A stretch of 64,000 nt of DNA from HB2-32-21 sp041603535. Lineage in GTDB: Bacteria > Pseudomonadota > Gammaproteobacteria > Pseudomonadales > Porticoccaceae. Positions 50,547-60,208 of this stretch are shown here, piece by piece (position 1 is the first letter of the stretch; each line of letters begins with the position of its first letter). The translations under genes were made by a program, and so were the position numbers. The notes under the pieces are model-generated. The model searched no databases. It was not told the DNA's origin and saw nothing but the letters and a program-made list of their open reading frames with translations. The stretch lies in assembly GCA_041603535.1 (NCBI GenBank), contig JBFIEE010000005.1, positions 1-64,000 on the forward strand, written 5' to 3'.

Positions 50547-53006
50547 ATGAAAACAGGTGTGGGAAGAGCACAAACTAGCCGTTGGGTAATTATCCTGGTG
50601 GCAGTTATGGTGGTACTGGCAGGGTATTTGGGCTTTGCTTTTTTCAGTAGCAACGTGAATGTTGGCAAGAATCGGAGCCATATTCAAACTGCGACCGAAA
50701 TGAGATCTATGGTTACCCAGCTTCCGAGCTTTCTCGTGCGAGCCGGTGCGGGTGATGCTGCGGCATTAGCGGAGGTCGAGGCGCTGAGCCAGGGCATAGA
50801 TCAGCACTGGAGTCGCTTGCGGGACGCGTCAGACGCAGGGGTTGATGCAGAAAATCTTCGGGCGTTTGATGCTGCTTGGCGAGACTTCAAAAAGAACGTC
50901 GCGGTGCTAGTCGAAGGCAAGGACATTGCACGCTTTGTTGCTGACGCGGGTAATCAGCTCAGCGCTAATCAATCGAGATTGCAGGAAGAGCTGAGTGTGG
51001 TTGTTGAGGTGTTGCTGGCGCGAAGAACTGCCGCAAATCAGGTGGCGATGGCGCAGGCGCAGCTGTGGCGGGCCGAACGTCTAAATGGAAACATCGCAAC
51101 GTTACTGCTTGGCGGCCCGGAAGCGGCAGTGGCGGCAGAGCAGTTTGGCCGCGACACCATTTTGTTTGAACGTATCCTGGCTGGCTTTAGGGGTGGCGAC
51201 ACGGCCCTTGGTATCACCCGGCTGGCCGCACCAGAAGTACTCGCTACCCTGGATAACATAAGTCAATTGTTCAGCCCTGTTGGCGATGCGGCGGAGGCGG
51301 TAACGAGTTCCGCACCGGTTTTGATGCGCATGCGACAGGCTCAGGATACCGCATTCGATGCGCTGCCGGCTCTTCTCGAGCAGACGGCACGACTGGCTGA
51401 CAATGTTCGCCTTCTCGGTTCGGGACAAAAGCTCAACAGCACGCAGATCGCCATATATGCCGGGATCTTTTTAATTGTTGGGCTGGCGCTGCTGGGCTTG
51501 ATATTTTATCTGGGCACCCGTGATCGTCTGAAGGAAACCGCTGAAACGAACAAGGCGAATCAGGATTCTATCCTGCGCCTGCTCGATGAAATTGAAGGGC
51601 TCGGTGAAGGTGATTTAACCGTCGAAGTAACGGTGACAGAAGGCTTTACCGGCGCTATTGCCGACGCTATTAACCTGACTATCGTACAACTCAGAGAGCT
51701 GGTATCGCGTATCGTTGATACCGCCGCTGAAGTATCTTCGTCGGCCAATGAAACCCGTTCCACTGTGCTGCAGTTAACCGGGCTTTCTGAGCATCAGGCG
51801 GAGGAAATCGCGGGCGCTTCTGCGGCGATTAATGAGATGGCGATTACTATCGATCAGGTTTCGGCCAATGCGGCCGAGTCCGCCGCGGTGGCGGATCGGT
51901 CGGTGTCCATCGCTAACAAAGGTGCCGAAGTCGTGCGCAGTACGATATCGGGCATGGACAGCATACGCGAGCAAATACAAGACACCTCCAAGCGCATTAA
52001 GCGGCTGGGTGAAAGCTCACAGGAAATTGGGGATATTGTCTCGCTGATTAACGACATTGCGGATCAAACCAATATTCTGGCGTTGAATGCGGCGATTCAG
52101 GCTTCTATGGCAGGTGATGCAGGGCGCGGTTTTGCCGTGGTAGCAGATGAGGTGCAGAGGCTTGCAGAGCGTTCGGCTAATGCAACCAAGCAAATCGCAG
52201 CATTGGTTAAAACAATTCAGACAGACACCAATGAAGCGGTGTCTTCGATGGAGCAAACCACCATTGAAGTGGTCGCCGGGGCGTCATTGACCGAGAACGC
52301 AGGTATTGCGTTGAGTGAGATTGAGTCCGTTTCGACCAACCTGGCGGAGCTGATCCAGGACATTTCCACGGCGGCACGGCATCAGTCGACCACGGCGGGT
52401 CATATTTCGAAGACAATGAATGTGATTCAGGATATCACGACGCAAACGCTGGATGGCACCAACCGAACCGCGACTTCGGTTGGTGAGTTAGCGGAAATAG
52501 CGATTGAATTGCGGGAATCTGTCTCCGGCTTCAAGTTGCCGGATCAAAGCCTGTCGCGAACTGCCAGGGTGGTGTCAGATCCCTTTGATTCGTCCGAGGC
52601 GCCAGATCACCCGACCTGGCTCGATGATCGATTTGATGCAACTGATGAGGATGACGATGCTGATGTCGATGAACTAAAAATCGACCTGGGTGACCTGGGT
52701 GACCTGGGTGACCTGGGTGACCTGGGTGACCTGGGTGACCTGGGCGAGCCATCGGAAATAGAAATGGATCTGGCCAGCGAGCCTTCGCCTCATGTCAGGA
52801 CGATGCTGGAAGAAAATAGCGCCGCGATGGATGAAATAGACTATCTGTCAGAAGTGGCGGCTACCGATGACGAATTGGCCGAGATGGACAGGGGGTCTAC
52901 TGTTTTGAAAACATCCTTTGCTGTCGACCTTGAGGCTGAGCTGGCTGGCATCGACCTTGATGAGTTTGAACTCGAACTTAAGGACTTGGCAAATAAGCGG
53001 TCCTGA
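50547..53006 (+). CDS. pilJ: Pilus chemoreceptor PilJ with acidic C-terminal tail
   Basis: 819 aa from ATG 50547 (MKTGVGRAQ, SD GGGAG); an ATG at 50490 overlapping the pilI stop would add 19 residues without membrane character. Two membrane helices (about 13-34 and 303-327) flank a periplasmic sensor; the methyl-accepting signalling hairpin NDIADQTNILALNAAIQASM and AGRGFAVVADEVQRLAERS follows. After about residue 660 there is an extra, strongly acidic tail with seven DLG repeats (713-733) and an end rich in D/E/L. That tail is not part of standard PilJ. Confidence 0.93.
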   Translation: MKTGVGRAQTSRWVIILVAVMVVLAGYLGFAFFSSNVNVGKNRSHIQTATEMRSMVTQLPSFLVRAGAGDAAALAEVEALSQGIDQHWSRLRDASDAGVDAENLRAFDAAWRDFKKNVAVLVEGKDIARFVADAGNQLSANQSRLQEELSVVVEVLLARRTAANQVAMAQAQLWRAERLNGNIATLLLGGPEAAVAAEQFGRDTILFERILAGFRGGDTALGITRLAAPEVLATLDNISQLFSPVGDAAEAVTSSAPVLMRMRQAQDTAFDALPALLEQTARLADNVRLLGSGQKLNSTQIAIYAGIFLIVGLALLGLIFYLGTRDRLKETAETNKANQDSILRLLDEIEGLGEGDLTVEVTVTEGFTGAIADAINLTIVQLRELVSRIVDTAAEVSSSANETRSTVLQLTGLSEHQAEEIAGASAAINEMAITIDQVSANAAESAAVADRSVSIANKGAEVVRSTISGMDSIREQIQDTSKRIKRLGESSQEIGDIVSLINDIADQTNILALNAAIQASMAGDAGRGFAVVADEVQRLAERSANATKQIAALVKTIQTDTNEAVSSMEQTTIEVVAGASLTENAGIALSEIESVSTNLAELIQDISTAARHQSTTAGHISKTMNVIQDITTQTLDGTNRTATSVGELAEIAIELRESVSGFKLPDQSLSRTARVVSDPFDSSEAPDHPTWLDDRFDATDEDDDADVDELKIDLGDLGDLGDLGDLGDLGDLGEPSEIEMDLASEPSPHVRTMLEENSAAMDEIDYLSEVAATDDELAEMDRGSTVLKTSFAVDLEAELAGIDLDEFELELKDLANKRS
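52683..52745 (+). repeat. 9-bp tandem repeat in pilJ (GACCTGGGT x7)
   Basis: Six perfect GACCTGGGT units followed by one GACCTGGGC. Nine bases keep the frame, so copy number changes would lengthen or shorten the acidic PilJ tail by Asp-Leu-Gly units without a frameshift. Confidence 0.95.
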
Positions 53007-53045
53007 GCGTTGCAATAATACGACTATGTCGATTACACAATAACT

Positions 53046-53921
53046 ATGTCGATGGTGCTGACGGGAACAACGGTTGAAGGGCAGCCTGCTGAGCTACCGG
53101 TGTTGAATGACAGACAATATCGTTTGTGGGTCGATATGCTTGAAAACCGTATCGGTGTTCGTATCGCTGTACAGCGGGAGGGTTTCGTCCGCGCGCAAAT
53201 TGCCAAACGGATGGCAGAGTGTGGCGCCCTGGACGCTGACATTTATTTTCGGGAGGTACTGGAAACCATCCGCGGTACGCGAGAGTGGGGTGTATTACTT
53301 GATCGCTTGCTGGTTAAGGAAACGAGTTTTTTCCGCCATCAGTCCTCCCATAATTGTGTTCGTGACAGGGTAGCAGCACGGGTGGCTGTTAGGCCTGATC
53401 AGCCCTATAACATCTGGAGTGTCGGGTGTGCGACGGGGGAAGAAAGCTATAGTCTGGCTATGGATGCTCACGAAGGTTTTACGTTAGCTGGTATCAAGGA
53501 CAATTACTCAATTATAGGAACCGATGTCAGTAGCGACGCCATTGCGACTGCCCGCGGGGGGATTTATCCGCTTAGCCGCGTAGACAGGTTATCGCCTGCG
53601 GCGCGAGAATCTTATTTCACGTCCGTTGATGATCGGTATGTGGTAGTCAGGGACTTCATTAAAAAGAAGGTTGCTTTTCTAACGGGTAATATACTGGAAA
53701 AGGAGCAGCAATATTTCAATCAAATGGATTTGATTTTTTGCCAGAATGTACTGATTTATTTCAAGAGATGGCGACGCCGAGATATCGTCAACATGTTTGC
53801 AGGATACTTGAGGCCGGGAGGCTGCTTGATCATAGGGCCTGGCGAGCTGACCGACTGGGAACCAGAAAATTTGCTGCGCTTGAACGCTCCGGACGTCCAT
53901 GCCTACGAAAAAACAGCGTAA
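53046..53921 (+). CDS. pilK: CheR-type methyltransferase PilK
   Basis: 291 aa. VKETSFFRHQSSH, SAM motif SVGCATGEESYSLAM, the TDVSSDAIATA block and FCQNVLIYF are CheR landmarks. Methylates PilJ glutamates to adapt the signal. The ATG at 53046 has no strong Shine-Dalgarno; 40 bp after pilJ. Confidence 0.93.
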   Translation: MSMVLTGTTVEGQPAELPVLNDRQYRLWVDMLENRIGVRIAVQREGFVRAQIAKRMAECGALDADIYFREVLETIRGTREWGVLLDRLLVKETSFFRHQSSHNCVRDRVAARVAVRPDQPYNIWSVGCATGEESYSLAMDAHEGFTLAGIKDNYSIIGTDVSSDAIATARGGIYPLSRVDRLSPAARESYFTSVDDRYVVVRDFIKKKVAFLTGNILEKEQQYFNQMDLIFCQNVLIYFKRWRRRDIVNMFAGYLRPGGCLIIGPGELTDWEPENLLRLNAPDVHAYEKTA

Positions 53922-53939
53922 TCAGCGACCAGGTAACGA

Positions 53940-56900
53940 GTGATTCTGACAATGGATTCAAGTCAAAATATTCAGGGGTTAGAGTGGCTTGTCAGTGAGG
54001 TCGAAGCGAGCCTTGCCGAGGCCAGTGGTGCGCTCGCGAATTTCCTGGACAGTGACCAGGAACACAGTCACCTGACGTTCTGTCTCGCACACATCCACCA
54101 GGTCACTGGGTCGCTGAAAATAGCTGAGTGTTACGGTGGCGTGTTGCTCACCGAAGAGATGGAAGCGGTACTTGGCGCGCTGCGAGCTGGTAATGTGCCG
54201 GGCAATAGTGAGACGGTTGACGTGTTGAGTCGGGCCATCTTCGAGGTGCCGCGGTATTTGCGTGGCTGCGTTGCCAGCCGCCTTGACCAGCCCGCTGTAT
54301 TGCTGACGCTGGTCAATGATCTGCGTGCGCTAAGAAATGAACCACTCGCCTCCGCTAGCCAGTTTTTTAATCCAGATTTGAGTGCAGTTAATGCACTGCC
54401 CATTAATGCCGGTGTTGGCCTGGCTAGCGAGCAGGCCCTAAAGGAGTTGATCGATAAATTACGGCAGGCCTACGATTTTTCCTTGCTGGCTTTTGCCAGG
54501 GATACTGGCGGCACGGATCATCTGAATAAGCTCGCCAGAATTCTATACCGCTTTAGGGAAATGTATCGGGGGGCACGGCTTGAGCAACTGTGGCGGATAG
54601 CCGGCGCGGTGCTTGAGGGTATGGCATCAAACGCACTGGCTCGAGGTCCTGCAGTGCGCAGTTTGTTGTGGGAGATCGATGGGTGCATCCGCCGCTTGTC
54701 ACAGGGCGGTATTGCTGCACTTGACGATGGTTTCCCCGGTGAACTGCTTAAGAATTTACTGTACTACGTCACCATTGCAAATCACCAGTCGTCACCTCGG
54801 TTAGAAGAAATTAAGCGCGAGTATAAGCTTGATGAGGCGCTACCAGCTGGTGTTCTCGCGCATGTGGATGGTGGGCTTACCCCAAGTTACGATCAAGGGG
54901 TAGTGCAGGGCCTGGCGAGTTCGCTGATACTGGAAATTGATGATGTAAAAGCCCAGCTGGTGTTGTTTGTCGAACAGGGCGGGGAGGCGGCTAGTGTTAA
55001 TGCCGCATTAACCCCGGTCATCAAGCGTATCGCCGATACACTGGCCATGGTTGGCCAATCACGTCTGCGACGCGTCATCTGCGACATTGGAGACCAGTTA
55101 CACACCGTATTGTCCGCGGAAGACGCGGACAGGAAAGCGCTGGCAGACACAGCCTCGCGCCTGCTGGATGTGGAAACGGCTTTACTGGAGTGGGCTGGAA
55201 ATTATCAGCAGGGCGAGGTAATTCGAGAACCCTCATCCGAAACTACCTATCTGATGAGCGACGCACAACGTTCGCTGATTCGCGAAGTGCGCAATAATCT
55301 GGAGGCCATCAAGGAGGCAGTCGTCGGCTATATTTCGTCCCAATGGGACAATAAATTCTTACTGGATATTCCCGAGCTAATAGAAGATATCAAGGGTGCC
55401 ATTGTTGTTGTTGATTTGCAGCGACCGGCCCGCATCATGGCTGCGCTGGGAAGTTATATTGACCAGGTACTGATTCCCTCCACAACCCCGCCAGGCTGGG
55501 ATCGTCTTAATGCCCTGGCTGACGTCATCACCAGTGTTGAATACTTCTTGCAGGGTATCAGCAACAACAGCAGCGTTGATCAGGGGGGCTTACTTGATAT
55601 AGCAGAGCGTGCCCTGTCTGAGCTGGGTCATAAGGTGCTCAGCGAGCCGTCTGCGTTGGACAATACACACGGTCTGATCGAAATGGCTGAAGTGGCTGAA
55701 GCGGTTGAGCGGTCTGCAGACGGTATACCAGACGAGGGTGATCTCGAGGTCGGCGCTGATGCTGATCATGGTGATGCTCCGAAAGTAGTTGAACGACCTG
55801 TTGACGATGAAGATGACGACGACGTTGATGACGAAATCGTCGATATATTTGTTGAAGAAGCCCAGGAGATATTGCAGAGCTTGACAGAAACATACCCCCG
55901 CTGGCTTGCGAATCAGCGGGATGGTGAAGCCTTGGCTGCGGTGCGAAGGAGCTTTCATTCCCTGAAAGGCAGTGGCCGCATGGTTAGGGCTAACTATATC
56001 GGTGAACTGGGTTTCGCCGTCGAAAAACTGTTTAACAAAATTATAGATAAGAAGGTGGCCCTCGATAATAACTGCCAGACGTTGGTAGTGGCCGTGCTCG
56101 AAGCCCTGCCAGCTTTGGTGACGGACTTTGCGAGCAGGCGGCAAAACGACGATTCAGGTCAGGTTGAAGCGTTAATTGCTGCTGCAGAAGCCATTAGCAG
56201 AGGAGAATCAGCGATCGAATGGCCCGTGGCCACGACTGGCGGGGCGAGTAATGACCGTCAGTTGAATGAGGTTAATTCGACGATTGGGGCTGAGCTGACG
56301 GATAGCCCAGCCTTTACCGGCGGGGTTGAGGGTCGAGACGGCAGCATCGCCACAGCGCCGCCCGTGGCCAGCGATGGCGCGGTGCCGGATCTAGACCAGC
56401 CCGCGTTGTCGGAGACCAGCCAGGGAGCTGAACACGGCAGGCCCTGGCTTGGCGATAAAGTTGATCAGGCGTCACCCGCCAGCAAAGAACCAGTCAGTGA
56501 AGCGGTCGTCGGCAATGAGATAGTCAGCGAAGAGCCAGTCATTGGCAATGCCTCGAATAAGAAGACCTGGATTGAAGAGTGGCAGATAGAGGACGGTGAG
56601 TCGGCGACTGACGGCCATCCATCCGCCGAGAGTAGTGCCAGCGAGGCACCCGACCAGGAATTGCTAGAGATCTTTACCGTGGAGGCGCTGGGTCACATCA
56701 ATACCCTGGCGAGCTTCATCGACAGTTTGGGTACGACACAGGACAGGCGGGTAATTGATGCCTCTGTGCACCGTACACTGCACATGCTGAAGGGCAGTGC
56801 TTATACCGCCGGAGTGGTGCAGGTGGCGACGCTGTGCGACGTGCTGGAGGGCCTTATCAAGGAGCTTGACGACGGGGTCGTTGCGGTGAACGCCGGGATA

Positions 56901-59900
56901 ATAGCCCTGATTGAGCACAGTGTGACCAGTCTTCGTACCATGGTTTTAGGGGCTGAGGAGGCGGCTGAGGGGCTACTGGATAGCCACACGCTGCAGCAGC
57001 GACTCTTTGACAACCGAGAAAGCAACCGTGCCGTATCCAGCGAACCCCCACCCAACCGCCTGCTACTAAATGGACTGTTGGTCAAGGGTCTGGTTCGCGT
57101 GTTGAACATGCCACAAATTTTACAGGCCTGGCGAGGACCAGTTGCTGACCAGGGCCTGGAGTTAGATGAGCTCGGCGCGGAACTGGCAGAGTTGACTGCG
57201 GCAGCCAGTGCGGCACAGTGCGATGGTCTGGCAACTCTGGCTGCTTGCCTGGGCGCGGCTTTGGATGTTTGCGGGGAAGGTCGAGTAGACCTGGGCGAGT
57301 ATGAGGTAACGGTTTTTTCCGGGGCCTATGAAACGTTACTTACTATGATCGATGCGTTTGTATCTGGGCAACCCATTGGTCAGGCGTCAGCGCAACTTAT
57401 CGATGAGATTGAGGGCATAGCGACCTGGGCCGGTGCTGCAACGGATCGCGCTGTGGCCGATCAACAGGTGATTGACCCTGAGGCGATTGACCCTGAGGTA
57501 GTTGGAGTTGAACCGGATAGCTCGTCAGCCAGACAGTTATCTACTCATCAGGGCCCCGGTCAATTTGGTCAGGCCTCTTCTAGTCCGCAATCGCCAGCAA
57601 CGCTCGGCGGACAGGTAGCGCAGCCGGATGTGGTGCAATTGGTGGACGGTGACGCAAAGCAGACCGACCAACCAGGCATCGTCAGCAGCTCAACTGCGCC
57701 GACACCGACAGACGAGGCTGTGGCGGATGAAAACTTGCCCGCTCATGCCCTTGCCCACCCTGGTCCGGAGGAGGACGTCGATCCCGAGATTCTCGCTATT
57801 TTTGCTGAAGAAGCTGAGGAGATTCTCGAAAAAATTGAGAAAGCCGTAGAGGCCTGGCGTGATCATCCCGACGATAACAGTCATCTTGAGAACATTACTC
57901 GTGAGCTCCATACCTTTAAAGGTGGCGCGCGGGTGGCCGGTTTTATGTATATGGGTGATCGCAGCCATGATTTTGAAACTTTTCTGGAGAAACACGCGAC
58001 CGCAGAACATCGCGAAGGGGCTTTTTTTGACGAACTCCTCACGCGCCATGATGAGTTGATTACGTTGTTTGACCAGATCAGGCAAAAAGCTTTCACGGCC
58101 GAGATTGTGCAAGAACCAGACGTAGTGGAGGATGAAACTGAGCTCAATTTAGAGCAGCCGGTCGACGACGTGGTGCCAGAGCAGCAGATTGAAAAGCCCG
58201 CTCAGTCTGCGCCGTGGTCGGGACGTCTTGCCCAGGTCATTCCCTTTACGGTAAACAGACCGGTGCGGCCTGCGAGTCCGCCGTCAGTTGGGGGCAAAAG
58301 TGCTGTTTCTGCCGAATTGCAGGAAATGGTTAAGATCCCGGCGCCGACGCTGGATAACCTGGTTAATCTGGCCGGTGAAACCAGCATTACGCGCGGTCGT
58401 GTAGAACAAAAGATTCACGAATTTATTCAATCTCTTGATGAGATGGACGCGACTGTCGTGCGCTTGCAGGATCAAATTCGCCGCCTCGGTAACGAAACGG
58501 AAGCACAGATTCATTTTCGACGGGAACAAATTCAGTCCTCCGATGAGCATATCGCTTTCGATCCGCTGGAGCTGGACCGGTATTCGCAGCAGCAGCAACT
58601 GTCCCGCGCGCTGCAGGAGTCGGCCTCGGACTTGCAGGATCTCAAAGATACGCTGCTGGAAAAATCAAAATCTGCAGAATCGCTATTGTTACAGCAATCG
58701 CGAATCAATACCGATTTGCAGGAAAACCTGATGCTCACCAGGATGGTGCCTTTTTCGAGGCTGGTGCCACGCTTACGTCGCGTCGTCCGGCAGGTCAGCA
58801 ATGAACTGAATAAGCCGGTTACGTTGCTGTCTGGCGACGTTGATGGCGATATGGATCGCACAGTACTGGGTAAAATTGTCGGCCCCCTTGAGCATATGAT
58901 GAGAAATGCCGTCGACCATGGTATTGAAGATGCCGCGTTGCGGCGCGAGCATGGCAAGGCGGCCGAAGGCAAAATTTCTCTCAACTTTGGTCGCGAAGGT
59001 GGGGAAATGGTGATTCGCGTGACCGACGATGGGAAGGGTCTTGATGTAGATGCCATTAAAGCCCGAGCGATAGAGCGGGGGTTGATCGCCGAAGATGCCC
59101 AAATACGCGAACAGGAGCTTATGCAGATGATATTTCTGCCAGGCTTTTCCACCACTGACACAGTCAGCCAGGTTTCTGGTCGCGGTGTCGGTCTTGACGT
59201 AGTTGGCGATGAGGTGCGGCGGTTGGGTGGTTCCATTACTATTTCATCTCAGCCTGGGATGGGTACCGAATTCAGTATAAGACTGCCGTTTACCGTATCC
59301 ATCAATTCGGCCTTGCTGGTGCGGAGTAAAACTGATCAATACGCCTTGCCGCTCAACACCATCGTAGGGGTGGTAAAAGTGATGGCGTGTGAGTTGGTCG
59401 AATGTTACGACGATCCGGCGACCAAGCTTCGCTATGGGGGCAATGATTACCGGGTTTGTTACCTGGGCAATTTGCTTAACGAGCACGTTGGTCGACCTGT
59501 ATTACCTGTTGGGAGGAAAGTACCACTGGTACTCGTTGCCACCGAGAGTCACCGCTTTGCAGTGCAGGTTGAAGACCTTGCCGGTAGCCAGGAGATTGTG
59601 GTGAAAGGGCTTGGGCCTCAATTTGGCAGCGTTCCGGGCCTGTCGGGTGTGACCGTAATGGGTGATGGAGAAGTCGTGGTCATTCTCGATTTGCTGGCGT
59701 TACTGCGTGCTCAGGGTGCGATGGCGACACTCGCCAATGACAGTGAATTATTCCCTTTCGAGACGGCGGCATCCCAGTACATTATCAGGAGTGCGCCAGC
59801 GAATGGAGGGGCAGCCCCTAAAAATAGCGTCAAAACGGTTATGGTGGTTGACGATTCTGTGACGGTTCGCAAAGTGACGACACGCTTTCTTGAACGTGAA

Positions 59901-60200
59901 GGTTTCCGAGTCGTTACGGCCAGAGATGGTGTGGACGCGGTTGAGTTAGCGGGTGAAGTTGAACCTGATCTTATGCTTCTGGACATTGAAATGCCGCGCA
60001 TGGACGGGTTCGAGGTAGCTCGAATCATGCGCAACAGCCTGCGGGGCAGCTTGCGGTCTTTGCCCATTATCATGATTTCTTCGCGCACCGGTGAGAAACA
60101 CAGAGACAAGGCTTTCGCCTGTGGTGTCGATCAATTTCTTGGCAAACCGTACCGGGAAGATACGCTCCTGGCCATGATAAAGCAGATGTTCGAAGCGTAA
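53940..60200 (+). CDS. chpA: Hybrid chemotaxis kinase ChpA
   Basis: 2086 aa, GTG start with AGGT upstream (ATG at 53952 possible). The N-terminal region resembles FimL, with a pseudo-Hpt (HIHQVTGSL). Three clear Hpt domains carry H673 (HSLKGSG), H948 (HMLKGSA) and H1324 (HTFKGGA), separated by acidic, low-complexity linkers. Then the CheA core: dimerisation helix near 1460-1600, N box MMRNAVDHG (about 1656), G1 TDDGKGLD, G2 GRGVGLDVV, a CheW domain, and a C-terminal receiver with Asp2015 (LLDIEMPRMDG). It phosphorylates PilG/PilH. P. aeruginosa ChpA is longer and has more Hpt-like domains. Confidence 0.95.
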   Translation: MILTMDSSQNIQGLEWLVSEVEASLAEASGALANFLDSDQEHSHLTFCLAHIHQVTGSLKIAECYGGVLLTEEMEAVLGALRAGNVPGNSETVDVLSRAIFEVPRYLRGCVASRLDQPAVLLTLVNDLRALRNEPLASASQFFNPDLSAVNALPINAGVGLASEQALKELIDKLRQAYDFSLLAFARDTGGTDHLNKLARILYRFREMYRGARLEQLWRIAGAVLEGMASNALARGPAVRSLLWEIDGCIRRLSQGGIAALDDGFPGELLKNLLYYVTIANHQSSPRLEEIKREYKLDEALPAGVLAHVDGGLTPSYDQGVVQGLASSLILEIDDVKAQLVLFVEQGGEAASVNAALTPVIKRIADTLAMVGQSRLRRVICDIGDQLHTVLSAEDADRKALADTASRLLDVETALLEWAGNYQQGEVIREPSSETTYLMSDAQRSLIREVRNNLEAIKEAVVGYISSQWDNKFLLDIPELIEDIKGAIVVVDLQRPARIMAALGSYIDQVLIPSTTPPGWDRLNALADVITSVEYFLQGISNNSSVDQGGLLDIAERALSELGHKVLSEPSALDNTHGLIEMAEVAEAVERSADGIPDEGDLEVGADADHGDAPKVVERPVDDEDDDDVDDEIVDIFVEEAQEILQSLTETYPRWLANQRDGEALAAVRRSFHSLKGSGRMVRANYIGELGFAVEKLFNKIIDKKVALDNNCQTLVVAVLEALPALVTDFASRRQNDDSGQVEALIAAAEAISRGESAIEWPVATTGGASNDRQLNEVNSTIGAELTDSPAFTGGVEGRDGSIATAPPVASDGAVPDLDQPALSETSQGAEHGRPWLGDKVDQASPASKEPVSEAVVGNEIVSEEPVIGNASNKKTWIEEWQIEDGESATDGHPSAESSASEAPDQELLEIFTVEALGHINTLASFIDSLGTTQDRRVIDASVHRTLHMLKGSAYTAGVVQVATLCDVLEGLIKELDDGVVAVNAGIIALIEHSVTSLRTMVLGAEEAAEGLLDSHTLQQRLFDNRESNRAVSSEPPPNRLLLNGLLVKGLVRVLNMPQILQAWRGPVADQGLELDELGAELAELTAAASAAQCDGLATLAACLGAALDVCGEGRVDLGEYEVTVFSGAYETLLTMIDAFVSGQPIGQASAQLIDEIEGIATWAGAATDRAVADQQVIDPEAIDPEVVGVEPDSSSARQLSTHQGPGQFGQASSSPQSPATLGGQVAQPDVVQLVDGDAKQTDQPGIVSSSTAPTPTDEAVADENLPAHALAHPGPEEDVDPEILAIFAEEAEEILEKIEKAVEAWRDHPDDNSHLENITRELHTFKGGARVAGFMYMGDRSHDFETFLEKHATAEHREGAFFDELLTRHDELITLFDQIRQKAFTAEIVQEPDVVEDETELNLEQPVDDVVPEQQIEKPAQSAPWSGRLAQVIPFTVNRPVRPASPPSVGGKSAVSAELQEMVKIPAPTLDNLVNLAGETSITRGRVEQKIHEFIQSLDEMDATVVRLQDQIRRLGNETEAQIHFRREQIQSSDEHIAFDPLELDRYSQQQQLSRALQESASDLQDLKDTLLEKSKSAESLLLQQSRINTDLQENLMLTRMVPFSRLVPRLRRVVRQVSNELNKPVTLLSGDVDGDMDRTVLGKIVGPLEHMMRNAVDHGIEDAALRREHGKAAEGKISLNFGREGGEMVIRVTDDGKGLDVDAIKARAIERGLIAEDAQIREQELMQMIFLPGFSTTDTVSQVSGRGVGLDVVGDEVRRLGGSITISSQPGMGTEFSIRLPFTVSINSALLVRSKTDQYALPLNTIVGVVKVMACELVECYDDPATKLRYGGNDYRVCYLGNLLNEHVGRPVLPVGRKVPLVLVATESHRFAVQVEDLAGSQEIVVKGLGPQFGSVPGLSGVTVMGDGEVVVILDLLALLRAQGAMATLANDSELFPFETAASQYIIRSAPANGGAAPKNSVKTVMVVDDSVTVRKVTTRFLEREGFRVVTARDGVDAVELAGEVEPDLMLLDIEMPRMDGFEVARIMRNSLRGSLRSLPIIMISSRTGEKHRDKAFACGVDQFLGKPYREDTLLAMIKQMFEA

Positions 60201-60208
60201 CTTTACCC

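Noticed and set aside
58532..59236. 234-codon open frame antisense to chpA
   Set aside because: Lies opposite the kinase core (N and G boxes) of chpA; its product is Ser/Arg/Thr-rich, as shadows of such genes are.
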